Positions 1 through 12,417 of a stretch of DNA of 64,000 nucleotides are shown here, one piece after another (position 1 is the stretch's first letter; each line of letters starts with the position of its first letter). The position numbers and the translations under genes are program-made. Below the pieces are notes generated by a model. The model had not been told where the DNA came from and made no database searches. It saw only the letters and a list, made by a program, of their open reading frames with translations. Source of the DNA: Neckera pumila (lineage: Eukaryota; Streptophyta; Bryopsida; Hypnales; Neckeraceae); the NCBI GenBank assembly GCA_963969595.1, contig OZ018409.1:5780520-5844519 (forward strand), given 5' to 3'.

Positions 1-470
1 ACCATAGCTGAACCTCTTCATGAGTTATGAGGAGTCTCTTTTTTTATGTGTGTAAATGTGTTTGAAACATTTCAAGTTTTTTGAAAGTGTAGATGCAAAG
101 TCGGTAGTGGGAAGGGTTGCCATCTATATTGAGCACTTTTTGACGTAGTTTTGCAAGGCCAATGCTCAGCAGCCGAAGCTTTTCGTGGGCATGATCTTGA
201 TCCTGATTTTCGCTGAGGCGCTTGCGTTGTACGGATTGATTGTGGCATCATCCTATCTTTCCGTGCTGGACAGTCCCGAGCTGACTGAGCGACAATCAGG
301 AGTGGATTGAACTAGCATTTTTCTAAGGGTGTGTCCTAAGATATTTATGCAAGATAGTGTAAACAGGGGCTAAACACTTGTGTATGATCCATTCCTTGGA
401 AGTGTGTTAGACCCCTGGACCAGAAGAATGTAGCACATGAGCTTTTCACTGGCTGGTCCGACTTCATCTG
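1..470 (+). pseudogene. 3'-end copy of V-ATPase subunit c gene (last intron, last exon, 3' UTR), decayed
   Basis: This stretch matches 29346-29810 base for base over long runs: the end of the last intron, all of the last exon (from about 173) and about 170 bases of 3' UTR of the V-ATPase c gene downstream. The exon is nearly identical, but three lesions disable it. The splice acceptor that reads gcag in the intact gene reads gcaa here. One G is lost in the run encoding Val-Gly-Ile near 265. A Ser codon changes (tcttcc to tctttc). The stop is TGA instead of TAA. Because intron and UTR are present, the copy arose by DNA duplication, not retroposition. It is in the same orientation as the intact gene 29 kb away and may continue to the left of the window, so an upstream gene using a different acceptor cannot be fully excluded. 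Confidence 0.85.
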
Positions 471-479
471 CATTAAACA

Positions 480-2411
480 CCGCGGCGGTCACCATGGCGC
501 TCGCTCACTCAATGTCGGAGTAAACGGCAAGTAAATCAACAGGAATAGATGCAAAAGGGGACAGATGGGAAGACAGAAGGGTTAAGAGGCGAAAGAGGGA
601 CAGATCTGAGAGTAGCAGAAACAATAGCCACCGCAGCAGTGCACGAAAGAAAAGAAAACAAGCAACGAGGTTTGCTCAGCGGGGACGAAAATAGATGTGA
701 AGCATCTCAGAACGCGGAAGATGTCGCCCGCAGCCTCCTCTTTACACCGAGACCTCTTTAATATCACTTTCTCTATATCACATCCTCACTCAAAAAGATT
801 ACCTAGGCACTATATTTGGTGCCATTAAACTTTAAAATCTTATCGAGTTCCTATTTTTAATTTTTAATTTTTTAATCAAATTCTCTTTAAATTTTATTTT
901 AAGCATCAAAATTCAATTTTGGAAAAAAAATGTTTGTCATTTTTCTTTTTTAAGATTTTATACAAGGGTGTCTATTACAAATCTTGTTTTTTAAGTGTTA
1001 AAAGACTCTTAGAGATGAGTCTTAAATACATTACACAAAATCGTGAAATTAGGTTACTCCACACTAATTTCTCGACAATCCATATTGTATAGATATTCAG
1101 TGCTACTATACAATGATGCATCCAATCCAGAGCCATGCGTATGGCATAGATTAGTATACCAGTTGAAGGCCTGGTTCAGAAAGTTGTATGCGCCTCAATG
1201 TGGAGAAGCATTGACTTATGAGGTAATTTATCTCAAATAAGGCACCTTAATAGGAAGGCAACCTAATTTCACTATTTTGTGTAGATCTTTGGAAAAAAAT
1301 CACATTTGAAATTCATTTAAAAAATTTGTAAAGTAGATTTTGGGAAATTGTAAATCAATTAAGGTGATGTATATTGTGCCCTTTGACCTTGTATTTTTTT
1401 CATGACCTTGATTAAAACAGGATTAAAAGACTTTAAAACATTTTATAATAATTAACACCCTTATGATTAAATATTATAATCTTTCAATCCTTAAATAATA
1501 TTGTCTTTTTTTCTTTTCTGCACTATGATTCATAACATGCCTAGTTTGAATTTGAAAGGTTACAATTTTTTAAAATTGATGAAACTTATTAAAACCTTTG
1601 CATTTTGTTTAGTTATGACCAAACTCTGAAATGCTCAAACAAGACCCTGGGCATTTAGGAATTAACTCCAGTCTAAAAAAACAATGTGAATAAAGCTCTA
1701 TTGAAGATGGGTAAACTATCTATGTCCCATGAATCTAGATGCCGTACACCTTGTGTTAAATTAGAGCTTACTTTTATGCACCTTTCAGTGGCCAAACATT
1801 GCATAAAAGATAAAAGAAATATTAGAATTCTACATTGAAGTATGTAATAGTTGCAATTTAAGGATAATCTATATTGGCTAACAAGATTAGGAGGGGGGGA
1901 TTGTGAAAAGAAGATGAGACAAGCTTATGACTTCTAGAAAACTATTTTTTATATAGGATTAATAATTTTGGGTTGCTTTTAGTTTGACAATAAGATGGAG
2001 CTACTTCTAAAATGAATGGTAGGAACACCCAAATGCATCACTTGTCTGAAAATGCCACTGGATGAGATGCTCACAGTGCACATGCATATCTCCTAAACCA
2101 AATCCTTAAAAAATGGTTTTAACCCTCTTTCCTAAAATATTTTGACCCTTTATAAATTGCACATGGTATCCAAATGGTGTTTTTTTTGGTATACTAGTAT
2201 CTCCTATCACTTGCAAATGATAAAATATAAAATTTCACCATCCTAATAATAAGAACACTCCACAGAGAAAATGTGGCAATTTTAGTTTTCTCTACTTTAG
2301 AAATAAAAGTATCGTGAAAATCGGCAAAGACATTTCTGATTCTTAGAAAATTTGGATCACATCCCAGTGATAGGACATCCTGGTTGCATCTAGTGATAGG
2401 ACATATTTGTT
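480..2411. other. AT-rich stretch with no supported gene
   Basis: Only short open frames of 60-70 codons with no recognisable domain or splice context are present. The base composition is low-complexity A/T. No clear terminal repeats were seen. Confidence 0.5.
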
Positions 2412-3330
2412 TTAACCCCTAAAGTTCCATGACTATGTTTTCATTGAAAATGCTCAAAAACTGCCATTTTTAGTACAAGTACCTAATTTTTGAAAAAAAC
2501 TTTTTTTGACATTTGTAACCGTAGGATCTTGTAGTATGCTGACTTGAGAACATGTACTAAAAATTTCAGAAATGTCCACCGCGTGGATTGCAAGATATAA
2601 ACATTCAAATTCACTGAAACCATTTTTTTGGCCCTGCAAAAAATAGTGCAGCAGCACTTCACAAGTTCAAAATGGTTTAAAAAATGGTGGTTCTTTGGAT
2701 TCTTTTTCCTAGACAAGTTGTCTACATGCTTGAAAAATTTCACTTCATTTAGAATTGTACAACATATAGGAAAAAAATAATAAGTAGATAGTAGTAGAGA
2801 ATGATTCAAAATACTAAATTGTCAAGAATTTCATTATAGAATTGAAAAACGCTAATCCCAATGGTTGCAATGTTATAATAAACAGTATACATCTCACTAT
2901 TTTATTTTTTTCAAAAAACATTGAAATTTGAGTAAGAGAAAGGACTTCAAAGTTTATTTTAGAATAGAGAATCTATAATTGCCTGCAAACTCAAAATCTT
3001 TGTAACTTTTGACTCATCGATCAAAATGGGATGATTCAGAGCTTTCCACGTATATATAATTTTAGAATACCAATTTCAAATTTTTATTTTTGAAAAAAGT
3101 GATTTTTTCTTATCTGCCCAAACTGCTGAATTACAAAAAAAAATAACACATTAGGCCATAACTTTTGACTCACGTTTCTAAATGTCATGAAATTTAGTAC
3201 ATATGAAAGATATTCCTTGCGCCCACCTTCTATCAAAATTTTAGCCTAAAATATGAAAATATCTAGTCACACGTACCTGCCCAAAATTTATATACATCCA
3301 AAAACTGCATGCCAGTCCTTTAGGGGTTAA
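2412..3330 (+). mobile_element. TTAA-bounded element, copy E1 (complete)
   Basis: A 919-bp non-coding unit starting TTAACCCCTAAAG and ending CTTTAGGGGTTAA, a 13-bp inverted terminal repeat that includes TTAA at both ends. It carries landmarks shared with the other copies in order: CTGCCATTT near the left end, TAGGATCTT, GATTGCAAGATAT, a CTAATCCCAATGG block and GGCCATAACTTTTGACTC near the right end. No long open frame is conserved between copies, so it looks non-autonomous. TTAA flanks with CCC/GGG tips are the hallmark of piggyBac elements; this assignment is an inference from the ends only. Confidence 0.75.
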
Positions 3331-3476
3331 TACAAGTATCTAATTTTTGAAAAGAAACTTTTTTTGACACATGCAATCATAGGATCTTTTAGTATGTTGA
3401 CTTGAGAACATGACACGTGGATTGCAAGATATAAGCATTCAAATTCTTTGACATCATTTTTTTGGCCCTGCAAAAA

Positions 3477-5195
3477 CACTATAAGAAATCCATTTTTTTT
3501 TCATGTTAGAGCAAAAACATGCAATGTCTAAGGTAGAACATACTAGTATGTCCGCGGAGACATCAAGATGTTAATGAGAAGGATTGCGATTTCAGAAGAT
3601 TTCCGAGGATGTTCCAGATGACTGCGGCAAATTTGAATGAAAACAAGCTGGTGTTACCATTGACATTGGGATTTTTGATGACATTTTTAAGGACTCATTG
3701 ATGTCCGACAAGCAGTCTGCAAAAACATAGACTACCATGTTAGCTTTAAGGAAAAAATTTCACAGAGGATAAATCTATGGAAGTTACTTTATTCTTGGAT
3801 AAAAGTCTGACCGAGGTTTAAAAAAAAGGAATCGGGCAGCCCTTGGGCAGCTTTGGGAGAAAATAAAATGACGTAGCATATGATGTGGCATGCTACGTGT
3901 AATTTAGTTGACGTGGCATCAAATTATGCTGATGTGGCATGCTACTTGTAAATTAGTTGACGTGGCATCAAATTATACTGATGTGGCATGCCATGTTAGC
4001 ATAGCGGGGCTGTCTCTTTGCGTTTTATACACTTATTTTGGAGATGTCTAAGTAGACATAGAGATGTCAAAGTAGACATAGAGATGTCATTAGAGACATC
4101 TTATAAAATGTTGAGATGCTTTCTTGGACATTTCTAAAGACTTTTAGATGTTTTAGGAAATATAGTCACAATCGATATAACGTTTATGGAGACGTCATTA
4201 GAGTGGCCTTTGAGACATGCAAAAAACATCCTACTTAACATCTGTATGCTGCTCCACCAAAAGCCACCAAAATTTAAATCCAGTGTTTTCAATATTCCAT
4301 ATAGTTTGTCTTCCCCTCTACCACTCCACTTGTATAAAGAGCCCGTCTTCTCCCCTCCGTAAACTCACATCAAGTGGTTTTTGAAGCCATGTGACATAAT
4401 TGTCAATTATGATGTATTTTGTACGGTGTATTGTGTATGGTATATAATGTATAATGTATGGTATATTATGTATGATGTATAATGTATGATGTACTGTGTA
4501 TGACATGTTATATTGGACATTATAACATGCATGTAGACATCATATGAGACATATGAGATTGTCCATATTAACATCATGCCGAGTAGTCCATTCCATTCCA
4601 TAAACGTCTAATGTGACATCATTTTGTTCTCCTAAATCATACCAAACATTGCCAGAAGTATTCATGATGTAAAGTAGATGTTTACATTGATGTCATAAGA
4701 AATAAGGTGATGTTTCAAAATACGTCTATGAAAACATCTAGACGTCTGAGTTGATGTCTCAGAAAACGTACAGATGTCTATGTTGATGTCTTCAAAGACA
4801 GCAAGAAAATTCTTAAACAACAAAAAAAATATGTTGACGTGGCATGCCACATCATTCTTGCTGGATGCCACGTCATTTTTTCCACCGCCACGTCATGTGC
4901 CACCTCAGATGCCATGTCATGGCCAAAAAATGGATGAAAATTTTCCTACGTGGCTGCCTGTGTCCGCGTAGCATTTAGGTGGCAGCCACATGGTGGCCTT
5001 TGAGGACCCCGTTGACCTATTTTTTTTGGACGTCCGATCCTCTAGCATGCTGATGTCCAACATAAAATCTGATGTCAAACCCGAGTCTTAAGCAATGCAA
5101 AATTTTGGATGTCCATGTAGACATTTCAAGATACTAGTCACGACATCAGCACGTAGAATCCAGGGATCAAAAAAACACACGGGTTTCTTATAGTG
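3477..5195. mobile_element. Non-autonomous CACTA (En/Spm)-like element nested in E2
   Basis: A 1719-bp insertion with terminal inverted repeats CACTATAAGAAA at 3477 and TTTCTTATAGTG ending at 5195. CACTA tips are diagnostic of the CACTA/EnSpm superfamily. The interior has many short direct and inverted subterminal motifs, as usual for this group: GATGTC/GACATC and AGACAT repeated through 3540-4240 and 4680-5160, and a duplicated block around 3880-3990 (GACGTGGCATCAAATTAT). No transposase frame was found. A clean 3-bp target duplication is not visible, probably because bases were lost at the insertion point. Confidence 0.7.
4418..4506. repeat. Degenerate TGTATGGTATA/ATAATGTATGA minisatellite
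   Basis: A run of imperfect 8-12-bp units built from GTAT, GATGTA and ATAATGTAT lies inside the CACTA-like element. The short open frames here are repeat translations, not genes. Confidence 0.7.
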
Positions 5196-6220
5196 TTACA
5201 TGCTTGAAAAATCTACTTCATTTGGAATTGTTCAACATATAGAAAAAAATAGTAAGTAGATAGTAGTAGAGAATGATTCAAAATACTAAATTGTCAAGAA
5301 TTTACTTATGGAATTGAAAAATGCTAATCCCAATGGTTGCAATGTTGTAATAAATAATATACATCCTAGGAATTTATTATTTTCAAAAATATTGAAAATT
5401 GAGTAAGATAAAGGACTCCAAAGTTTATTTTAGAGTAGAAAATCCATAACTGCCTGCAAACTCAAAATCTTTGTAACTTTTGACTCATCAATCAAAATGG
5501 GATGATTCAGAGCTTTCCATGTATATATAATTTTAGGAAACCAATTTCAATTTTTTTATTTTTGAAAAAAGTGAATTTTTTCTGATCTACCCGAATTGCC
5601 TAGTTGCAAAAAAAAGTAACATATTAGGCCATAACTTTTGACTCACGTTTCCAAATGTTATGAAATTTAGTGCATATGAAAGATATTCCTTGTGTCCACC
5701 TTCAATTAGAATTTCAACCTAAATTATAGAAATCTATAGTCACATGTACCTGCCCAAAATTTCAATACAGCCAAAAAACGCATGCCGATCCTTTAGGGGT
5801 TAAATTCCCAATCCCAATCCAAACCAAACCAAACCAATCCCCCTTCCTATTTGTAATTTCAGATTGTAATTTTAGATGTAATCGAGATGGGATATATTGC
5901 CATATTACTGTATTCGTATCCATATTAATATATTATGTATTTTGTATTTAAATCCCAGAGCGACAGCCATAGGTTTTTGGAAAATCAATAGTGTGGGATT
6001 TTTAGCAAATGGACAGCATGGGGATACTTTTATTTATATCTTTCCACACCGGACGCCCAAGGATTTTCAGGATGGAGGTCGTTGTAGTTTGGCAGGGGCG
6101 TTTGTATCTGTTCATAGTAGAATATGGCATTTTACAAAAAATGATATTTTTACTTCTCTTCTTGACTGACTAAAATATTCACCATATCTTCTTTTTTAAT
6201 TAAATTTCTATTTTGTACAT

Positions 6221-7165
6221 TTAACCCCTAAAGTTTTTTGACTATGTTTTCACCAAAACCGCTCCAAAACTGCCATTTCTAATACAAGCACCAAATTTTA
6301 GACAAAAAACATTTTTGAACACATGTAACTGTAGGATCTTGTAGTACATTGGTTTAAAAAGATGTAAGAAAAAAATTCGGAGTTTTCCACCATGTGGATT
6401 GCAAGATAGTAGCATTTGAATTGACAAAAATCCTTTTTTAATCACTGCAAAAATCTAGGCAACTGCTTTTCACAAGGTCACATTTGTAAGAAAAAATGTC
6501 CAAAATGGTGGTTGCTCTTTGGATTCATTCTTCAAGGCAAGTTGGTTACAAGCTTGAAAATTTTCAGATCATTTGGAATTGTACAACATATAGGAAAAAA
6601 ATAGTAAGTAGGAAAAGGTAGAGAATGACTCAAAATACTAAATTGTCAAGAATTTAATTATGGAATTGAAAAATGCCAATCCCAGTAGTGGTAATGTTGT
6701 ATTGAATAACATACACCCAATGTTTTTTGTTTTATTCAAAAATATTGAAAATTGAGTTAGAGAAAAGACTTCAAAGTTTATTTTAGAGTAAGATTCCATA
6801 ACTACCCTCCAACTAAGAATCCTCATAACTTTTGACTCCTTAATCCAAATGGAATGATTCAAAGCTTTCTAAGTATATATAAATCTATGAAATTAATTTC
6901 AAATTTTCGTTTTTCAAAAAAGTGTTTTTCAAAAAGAATTCTTTTGAGTTGCCCAAGCTGCCCACCGAATGCGAAAAATTACATATCATGCAACAACTTT
7001 TTACCCATAAAGTCAAAAGTTATGAAAATTGTTGGGCCTTGAAGCTACTCCTTGGGCACATCTTGTGTGAAAAGATCAAAGAAAAAATTAAAATTTTCAT
7101 TTGTAGTGAGCTGCCCAAAATTGCTATGTTGCCAAAAAAATGGTGTTTGGTCCTTTAAGGGTTAA
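6221..7165 (+). mobile_element. TTAA-bounded element, copy E3
   Basis: A 945-bp copy from TTAACCCCTAAAG to CCTTTAAGGGTTAA. It retains the CTGCC(A)TTT, GTAGGATCTTGTAG, GATTGCAAGATA and TAACTTTTGACTC landmarks in the same order as E1. It diverges most in the right third. Confidence 0.7.
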
Positions 7166-7312
7166 TGTATTCCATGGCCTTAAGAGAATCACAAGTACAA
7201 CACTAAGTGCACCAAATGATACAAGAGTAATAGGACAAATGTTTCACACAATCATGGTCCAAAATAATATGAAATCAACCCTGCACTCTAGGCACATCCA
7301 AATTCCACAAGC

Positions 7313-8561
7313 CATTAGAGAAATCCTCAACCCTCCGGAGGGCCACTCTATAGTAACTAAACTAGTCTATTAATCACCTGAGAATTAGTAGGGGCATATA
7401 GCCGCAATGCATTGTCAGAGTGTGAATTTCGGAAAAGTCGTCAAGACTCTGATAATGAGGGTGTAGTAGAAGTCTGTTTAATAATTAATTGCATGAGCAT
7501 AAAAGGTGATTAATGAGAAATTATTCCATGAAATTAAGCAAAATGAAGTGGACTTTCAAGCTAGTTGCCAAAAAAATTAGAAAACTCTTACGTTTTCCAA
7601 CTAGCTTCTAAAACCACTTAGTTTAGGATGAGAAGAGAAGGTCTTTATGTACACATGGGGTGGTAGAAGGAAAAACAATCCATGAAGGATATGTAATTTA
7701 GAATTTGTAGTTTCTTTACCGCTCATAGTTAAGTTTCAAGCAGGAATTGTGTTAAAACTAGAATTTCAAACCCCACTTAGGCATAGTAGAATGGATTTTT
7801 TTTAAACTTTGAATTAAACAAGAAAATCAAGCTAGTTTTCATCTCCAAAAATCCGTTTGAGGTTTAGAGTCTCTAGTAAGAAGTTATGAACAAAATTTGG
7901 AGAAGGTATTTGAAAATGTCAAAGAAAATCTCCTTTTCAACTCCTTTTAGAATCTTGTCCTTAATTTTTTATTGGAGGCTCTAAACCTCAAACGGATTTA
8001 TGGAAATGAAACTAGCTTGATTCTCCAACTTTTGATCTTCTTGCTGAATTTCAAAGTTTTAAAAAAAACCTCATTCTACTATATCTAAATGGGGTCTGAT
8101 ATTCTAGTTTTAACACAAATCCTGCATTTGACAATGAATGATCTATCTTCTAAATATTCCATATTTTTTGAAGATTCACCATCGACAATTGATTTTTCTA
8201 TACAAATAACCTCCTCACCCTTCCTTCTCACCAATTGTCAATGAATTAAGTCTACATGATGCCACTAAAAAAAATTTTGATGGTAGATGTCCTTGGACTA
8301 TTATCGACATTTTTTTTCTTCATAATTTGGTTAGAAAACAAGGTATGCAATAATTGGGGTTAAGGTGCATTGCTATACCTGAACTCTGATTATTTAACTA
8401 CTTGTACTTGGATTTTGAACCACTGACAGTCATTAGTTATCGCAGCTTCAAATGATTGACAATAGGGGAAAAATAAATTAGTAAGCAAAGTTAAATGTAA
8501 TCTTGGAATCCTTTCAGCTGCTCTGGACCGGCCCTCCAGAGGGTTGAGATTTTTTCTAATG
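7313..8561. mobile_element. CATTAGAG-bounded fold-back element, copy F1
   Basis: A 1249-bp unit whose left end (CATTAGAGAAATCC then CCCTCCGGAGGGCC) is inverted at the right end (GGCCCTCCAGAGGG then TTTTTTCTAATG). Inside is a second inverted repeat: about 7735-7890 pairs with about 7970-8145, sharing the TTTGAGGTTTAGAG and GTGTTAAAACTAGAAT blocks. Much of the unit could therefore fold into a long hairpin. No coding frame. Confidence 0.6.
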
Positions 8562-8861
8562 CTTTAGCTGAAAGGCTGCTTAGTAATTAAATAAATTCAC
8601 TTGAATAATTAACTCAATTAGATGTGCACTTGCAAGATCTTCTCCAATTCTATAGTTAACCTTTTTTTTTGGCACCATGGGGTCACATTGCACCATTTTA
8701 AAAAAACTCTACTTTTTGTCAAATAAAATTAGTCTTTTGAGTGATTGCAAAAAACACCTATCCAATTTTTGCATCACATTGTACGTGCTGATTTGTTTTT
8801 TGGCCATAACTTTTGTGTTTTGGTTCCAAATGACTCAAGATCTATAGGCAAAGTATTCATG

Positions 8862-9230
8862 CATTAGAGGAAATTTCAGGCCTTCGGAGGGCCGCTCCAC
8901 AGCCCTTCGAGGTACTCTGAAATTTGCTTTTATTTTGCTCAAAAAATCATTTTTTCCTATTTCCGCCCTGTTGAAAGTTGAAACTGCAGCAGTAGTAGCA
9001 CAAGAACCCAGAATTTTGGATAAAAAATTATTAAATATTTTTTTCTTTTTTCTTTTTTTTGATCTCAAGAAAATATGAAAAAAAAATTAAAAAAAAAAAA
9101 AAAAAAAATTCTGTGGAAATTGACTGCTTTGGCGAGCAGTCAGAGATTCTGACTGCTTACTAAGAGCAATTTTGAAGTTGACTGGACATGCAAAGAATAG
9201 CATGGCATGTCAGCTTTGGACGGCCCTTGG
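8862..9230 (+). mobile_element. CATTAGAG-bounded element, copy F2 (right end truncated)
   Basis: Begins CATTAGAGGAAATTTCAGG and continues with landmarks shared by 10080-10440 and 24396-24746: TGCTC(C/T)AC, TTTGCTTTTATTTTGCTC, GAAACTGCAGCAG, ATAAAAAATTATTAAA, and GCATGGCATGTCA near the right side. The expected TTTCTCTAATG right tip is missing. Confidence 0.6.
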
Positions 9231-9259
9231 ACTAGTATACGCCTTGCCTTATTTCTTTT

Positions 9260-9840
9260 TGTAATTTTCAAAAATAGCTTATTGTCTAAAAATAGTCTCT
9301 AATTTTATATAAACCTTGCCAATTTGGAAGCTCTTACTACTCGTACTATTAGTGTCCAAAATAACAATTTTCAAGCTGAAATTTGGAGGAGATGGTCTTT
9401 TCGTCTTTGTAATAGCATTAGAGAAAATTTTAGGCCTCTGGAAGGTTGCTCTACAGCTCTTTGAAGTATCCTAAACTTTGATTTTATAGGGCTAAAAAAT
9501 TCATTTTTTCCCTATTTTTTTCTTATTTTTAACCAATTGAAACATTAAAATATCTATTTTTCTTGAGATTTAGCACTTTTCTAGTTCTCCTACATAGAGA
9601 ATTTTTTTGTACATTTCCTTTGGTGGTTACCTTCATCTTAAAGGTATATACATTAGCCATTTCTTTTTTCTAAATTTAAAAATTATTTTTATAGCCTTAA
9701 AGTACTCCAAAAAAATATCATGAATAATGCTCAAAATGCAACAAAGTTAGCTGGTGTTTCTTGCAATCACCCTTTTTCATCGTTTGCAGTATTGTTTGTA
9801 GCGCTGCACCATACCTATTGAAAGTATACCGTTGTATTAC
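9260..9840. repeat. Dispersed repeat, partly inverted relative to 59-61 kb
   Basis: Holds a partial CATTAGAG tip at 9416-9520 (copy F3), then sequence around 9530-9680 (TTGAGATTTAGCACTTTTCT, ACTTCTTCTTAAAGG-like) that reads in the opposite orientation at about 60290-60420. No coding capacity was seen. Confidence 0.45.
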
Positions 9841-10079
9841 TGTTTGTAGTGCTACAACAATATACTTTTAATACTATAGTATATCTCCATTGAAATTATG
9901 GTGCAACAATACCGAGTAGAAACTGAAGCAATAAGGGTACTTTTTTGGTCCAAAAAATGCATGAATGTAGAAGTCTAATGCTTCACCAAATTTTAACCAA
10001 GACTTTTTTTGGCACTGTAGATGTACAATGAAATCCCTGCGTACCCTTCCAGCAAAGGTCAGATTTGGAAGGGAGTAAG

Positions 10080-10440
10080 CATTAGAGGAAATTTCAAGCC
10101 TCCGAAAGGTTGCTTTGCAACCCTCCCAGGTACCCTAAAATTTGCTTTTATTTTGCTCAAAAAATTGTTTTTCCCCTATTTTTGCCCGGCTGAAACTACA
10201 GCGGTAGTGGCGCAGGAACCCAGAAATCCCGAATAAAAAATTATTAAAAAAACAAAAAAGAAAAAAATAATCTTAAAAAAAAAAAAAAAAAAAAAGTATA
10301 CGAAACTTAATTGCTCCGGCAAACAGTCAAAGACTCTGACTACTTACCAAGATCAATTTCAAAGTTGACAGGTCATGCAAAGAATAGCATGGCATGTCAA
10401 CTTCAGGTGGCCCTCCAAGGGGCTAAATTTTTCTCTAATG
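10080..10440 (+). mobile_element. CATTAGAG-bounded element, copy F4 (complete)
   Basis: A 361-bp element with both tips: CATTAGAGGAAATTTCAAGCC on the left and GGGGCTAAATTTTTCTCTAATG on the right. An internal A-rich run follows ATAAAAAATTATTAAA. It is the best reference copy of the short form of this family in the window. Confidence 0.65.
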
Positions 10441-11289
10441 ATACAATGGTTGGAAATCTTTGACAGATTCTCAAATTTAGCAATATATCTCCAAAAAAAA
10501 AGCCCTGATTTTAACCAATCCATGGCCATCCTGGCACTTTCTCAAAAAATACAAAAAAGAAGAAGCATTGCTCTATACCCAATTCCACACCATATATAAA
10601 GGCATGCTTCCATCAAATTAATTTTACCTACCATCCTGAATATTTGTTCAAACGGCTAAAATTCAAGGAATTGGCACCGTGCTTTTCCGACTGGAACCTA
10701 TCTGCAACCTTCAGATCTACACCGATCATAGTTTCTAGAGCTGCTGCACATGAATGAAACACGGCAACATCTGAGCTAATAGGACCATGAAAGCTGAGTG
10801 CTGCTCTCACCTGAGATACCGAGCACAAAACACAATTCATTCCTCATATTAGCGCAACCAATAGCACCAAAACGGAGAAATTCGACAACAGAAAGCTCTA
10901 AAATCAACTAGCTAGGCTGGTGTAGATCGATTTGCATTTCAAGGTGCCCGCCAATAAAATTGCCATAGTTGTGAATGGATTTAAAATCATTATGGGAGTC
11001 CGTAAGAAGTGTAGTTGCACCTCTGATGATTACTCATTTTACATTAACCAAAATTGGGTTTAGGGTTTGATTGGAAATATTACTGTCGGATGTAAATATG
11101 CGTGGTTGTGACCACAGTGTGGTCATATTAGTTACATGGATTATGGAAGTGTATTTCAGAGCGCCCAAATTTTTGTAATTTCCTTGCCAATCCCTTGTAA
11201 ATGTGTCATTTGTTTTTACTGAATGGTATATGTGTCGATCGACAATTTTACTTCTTGAAATGTTTAGGCAGCGAAATTTTCGTTCATTG
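10441..11289. other. No supported feature
   Basis: Unique-looking sequence with only one 70-codon open frame on the minus strand (10628-10840) that has no recognisable motif and no support as a gene. Confidence 0.4.
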
Positions 11290-11700
11290 TTATGGAGTAT
11301 GACGTACTCAAGAAGATCGTAGATTCGTGGAGCAAGGCAGCTTAATTACTTGCCCTGAAGGAGAGGATGCACCGGCTTTAAAGACACTGAGAGAATGAAA
11401 ATGCATAAGGTAACTAAAGATGGGAAGTGAGGATCCATTCAAATGAAATGTTTGTGCGTGGAGCTCACTGCACTATTTAGCAACGCCAGTCTCGTGTCTG
11501 AAGCTAATTTCGCGAGGAGGTTCAGGGTACGTATGTGAAGCTAGAGCAAAGGACATTCACGCGAGGAAGGCAGGCAAATAAAAGTGGGTTCCGACGAGTA
11601 ACTGAACCACCATTCATTTGCGATTTGGGTTTTGAAGGCACTGCACGTAACGGTCCAACGCACTGCTCCGGATCCCTACCGAAGTTTACACCAATTGCCT
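11290..11700. pseudogene. Relic of an A/B gene pair: promoter and first exons only (pair 4)
   Basis: Matches the region between gene A1 and gene B1 (about 12990-13335). Landmarks run in the same order: GGAGCAAG and GGCTTTAAA on the A side; then TTGTGC(A/G)TGGAGCTC, GTCTCGT, TGAAGCTAAT; then the B-side AAATAAAAGTGGGTTCC box at 11576 and GCTC(C/T)GGATC. The sequence between 11700 and 12417 holds no B-type coding exon and no A-type coding exon lies to the left, so only the shared promoter and leader exons survive. Open frames of 86 and 91 codons here are not conserved in the other copies. Confidence 0.65.
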
Positions 11701-12417
11701 TCTGCTACGTTGGCGTCCTCAGTAATATGTGCGAACAAGAAAAACACACTGAAATTCCAAAACATGATCGATCTGGGTACACAGCTTACTTTTAATTGGA
11801 AAAAAATTTACTTCTTTATTCACCCAAGGTTTGTATCTGACGTTCATAACAACTGTCAAGGTGTACGTAGTCAAGAGCCTCGGGAATGCATGGATCCGAG
11901 ACTATGATCAATTGCAAACAGACTAAGTCGCTGGCGGGCCAATATCCTCCAAAACTAAGGGTCTCCTTCAGAGAATTCCACATAATGCAGAGAGCCTTCA
12001 AGACCTAATCCCAAAAACCATTCTCTTAGCAATTAATAACTGAATAATTACAAGAAAAGGTATCGCTAGACATGTATCGATCGATCGCCAGCGCTTTCTT
12101 TACTTTGAAATCACTGGTTCCTACTAAAAAATAAATGATCCAAACCCAAATGAATCCAGTTCAAATCACTATTACAAATCGAAGAGCTGCAGCAAACAGC
12201 ACTTTTTGGAAAGCAAACCACAACTCATGACCAAAAGTAACCTGAATTCCAATATCAACACGAACAACACATGTACACCAAAACAAAAAAACACTCAACC
12301 GCTCGTTGTCTTTATTAAAAATATATCGAGCAGCTGATCAGTCCTCGCAAATTGCCACGCTTTGCTCCCGAGCCAGCACCCGAGCATTGTAGACTTCTTA
12401 ACTGACATCGGAGGAGA

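Larger units (their letters stand above)
3331..5803 (+). mobile_element. TTAA-bounded element, copy E2, left end lost and split by a nested insertion
   Basis: Directly abuts E1. It matches the family from the TACAAGTA(C/T)CTAATTTTTGAAAA block onward, is interrupted at 3477-5195 by a CACTA-like element, resumes at TACATGCTTGAAAAA and ends CTTTAGGGGTTAA at 5803. About 90 bases present in E1 between the GGCCCTGCAAAAA and TACATGCTTG landmarks are missing at the insertion point. Confidence 0.7.

Noticed and set aside
549..767. Overlapping 61-70-codon frames on both strands
   Set aside because: No similarity or gene context; expected by chance in this composition.
2454..2809. Frames of 67 and 108 codons on the minus strand
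   Set aside because: Fall inside TTAA-bounded element E1 and are not conserved in E2-E5.
4318..4601. Tyr/Ile/His-rich frames of 62-64 codons
   Set aside because: Translations of the TGTAT-type minisatellite inside the CACTA-like element.
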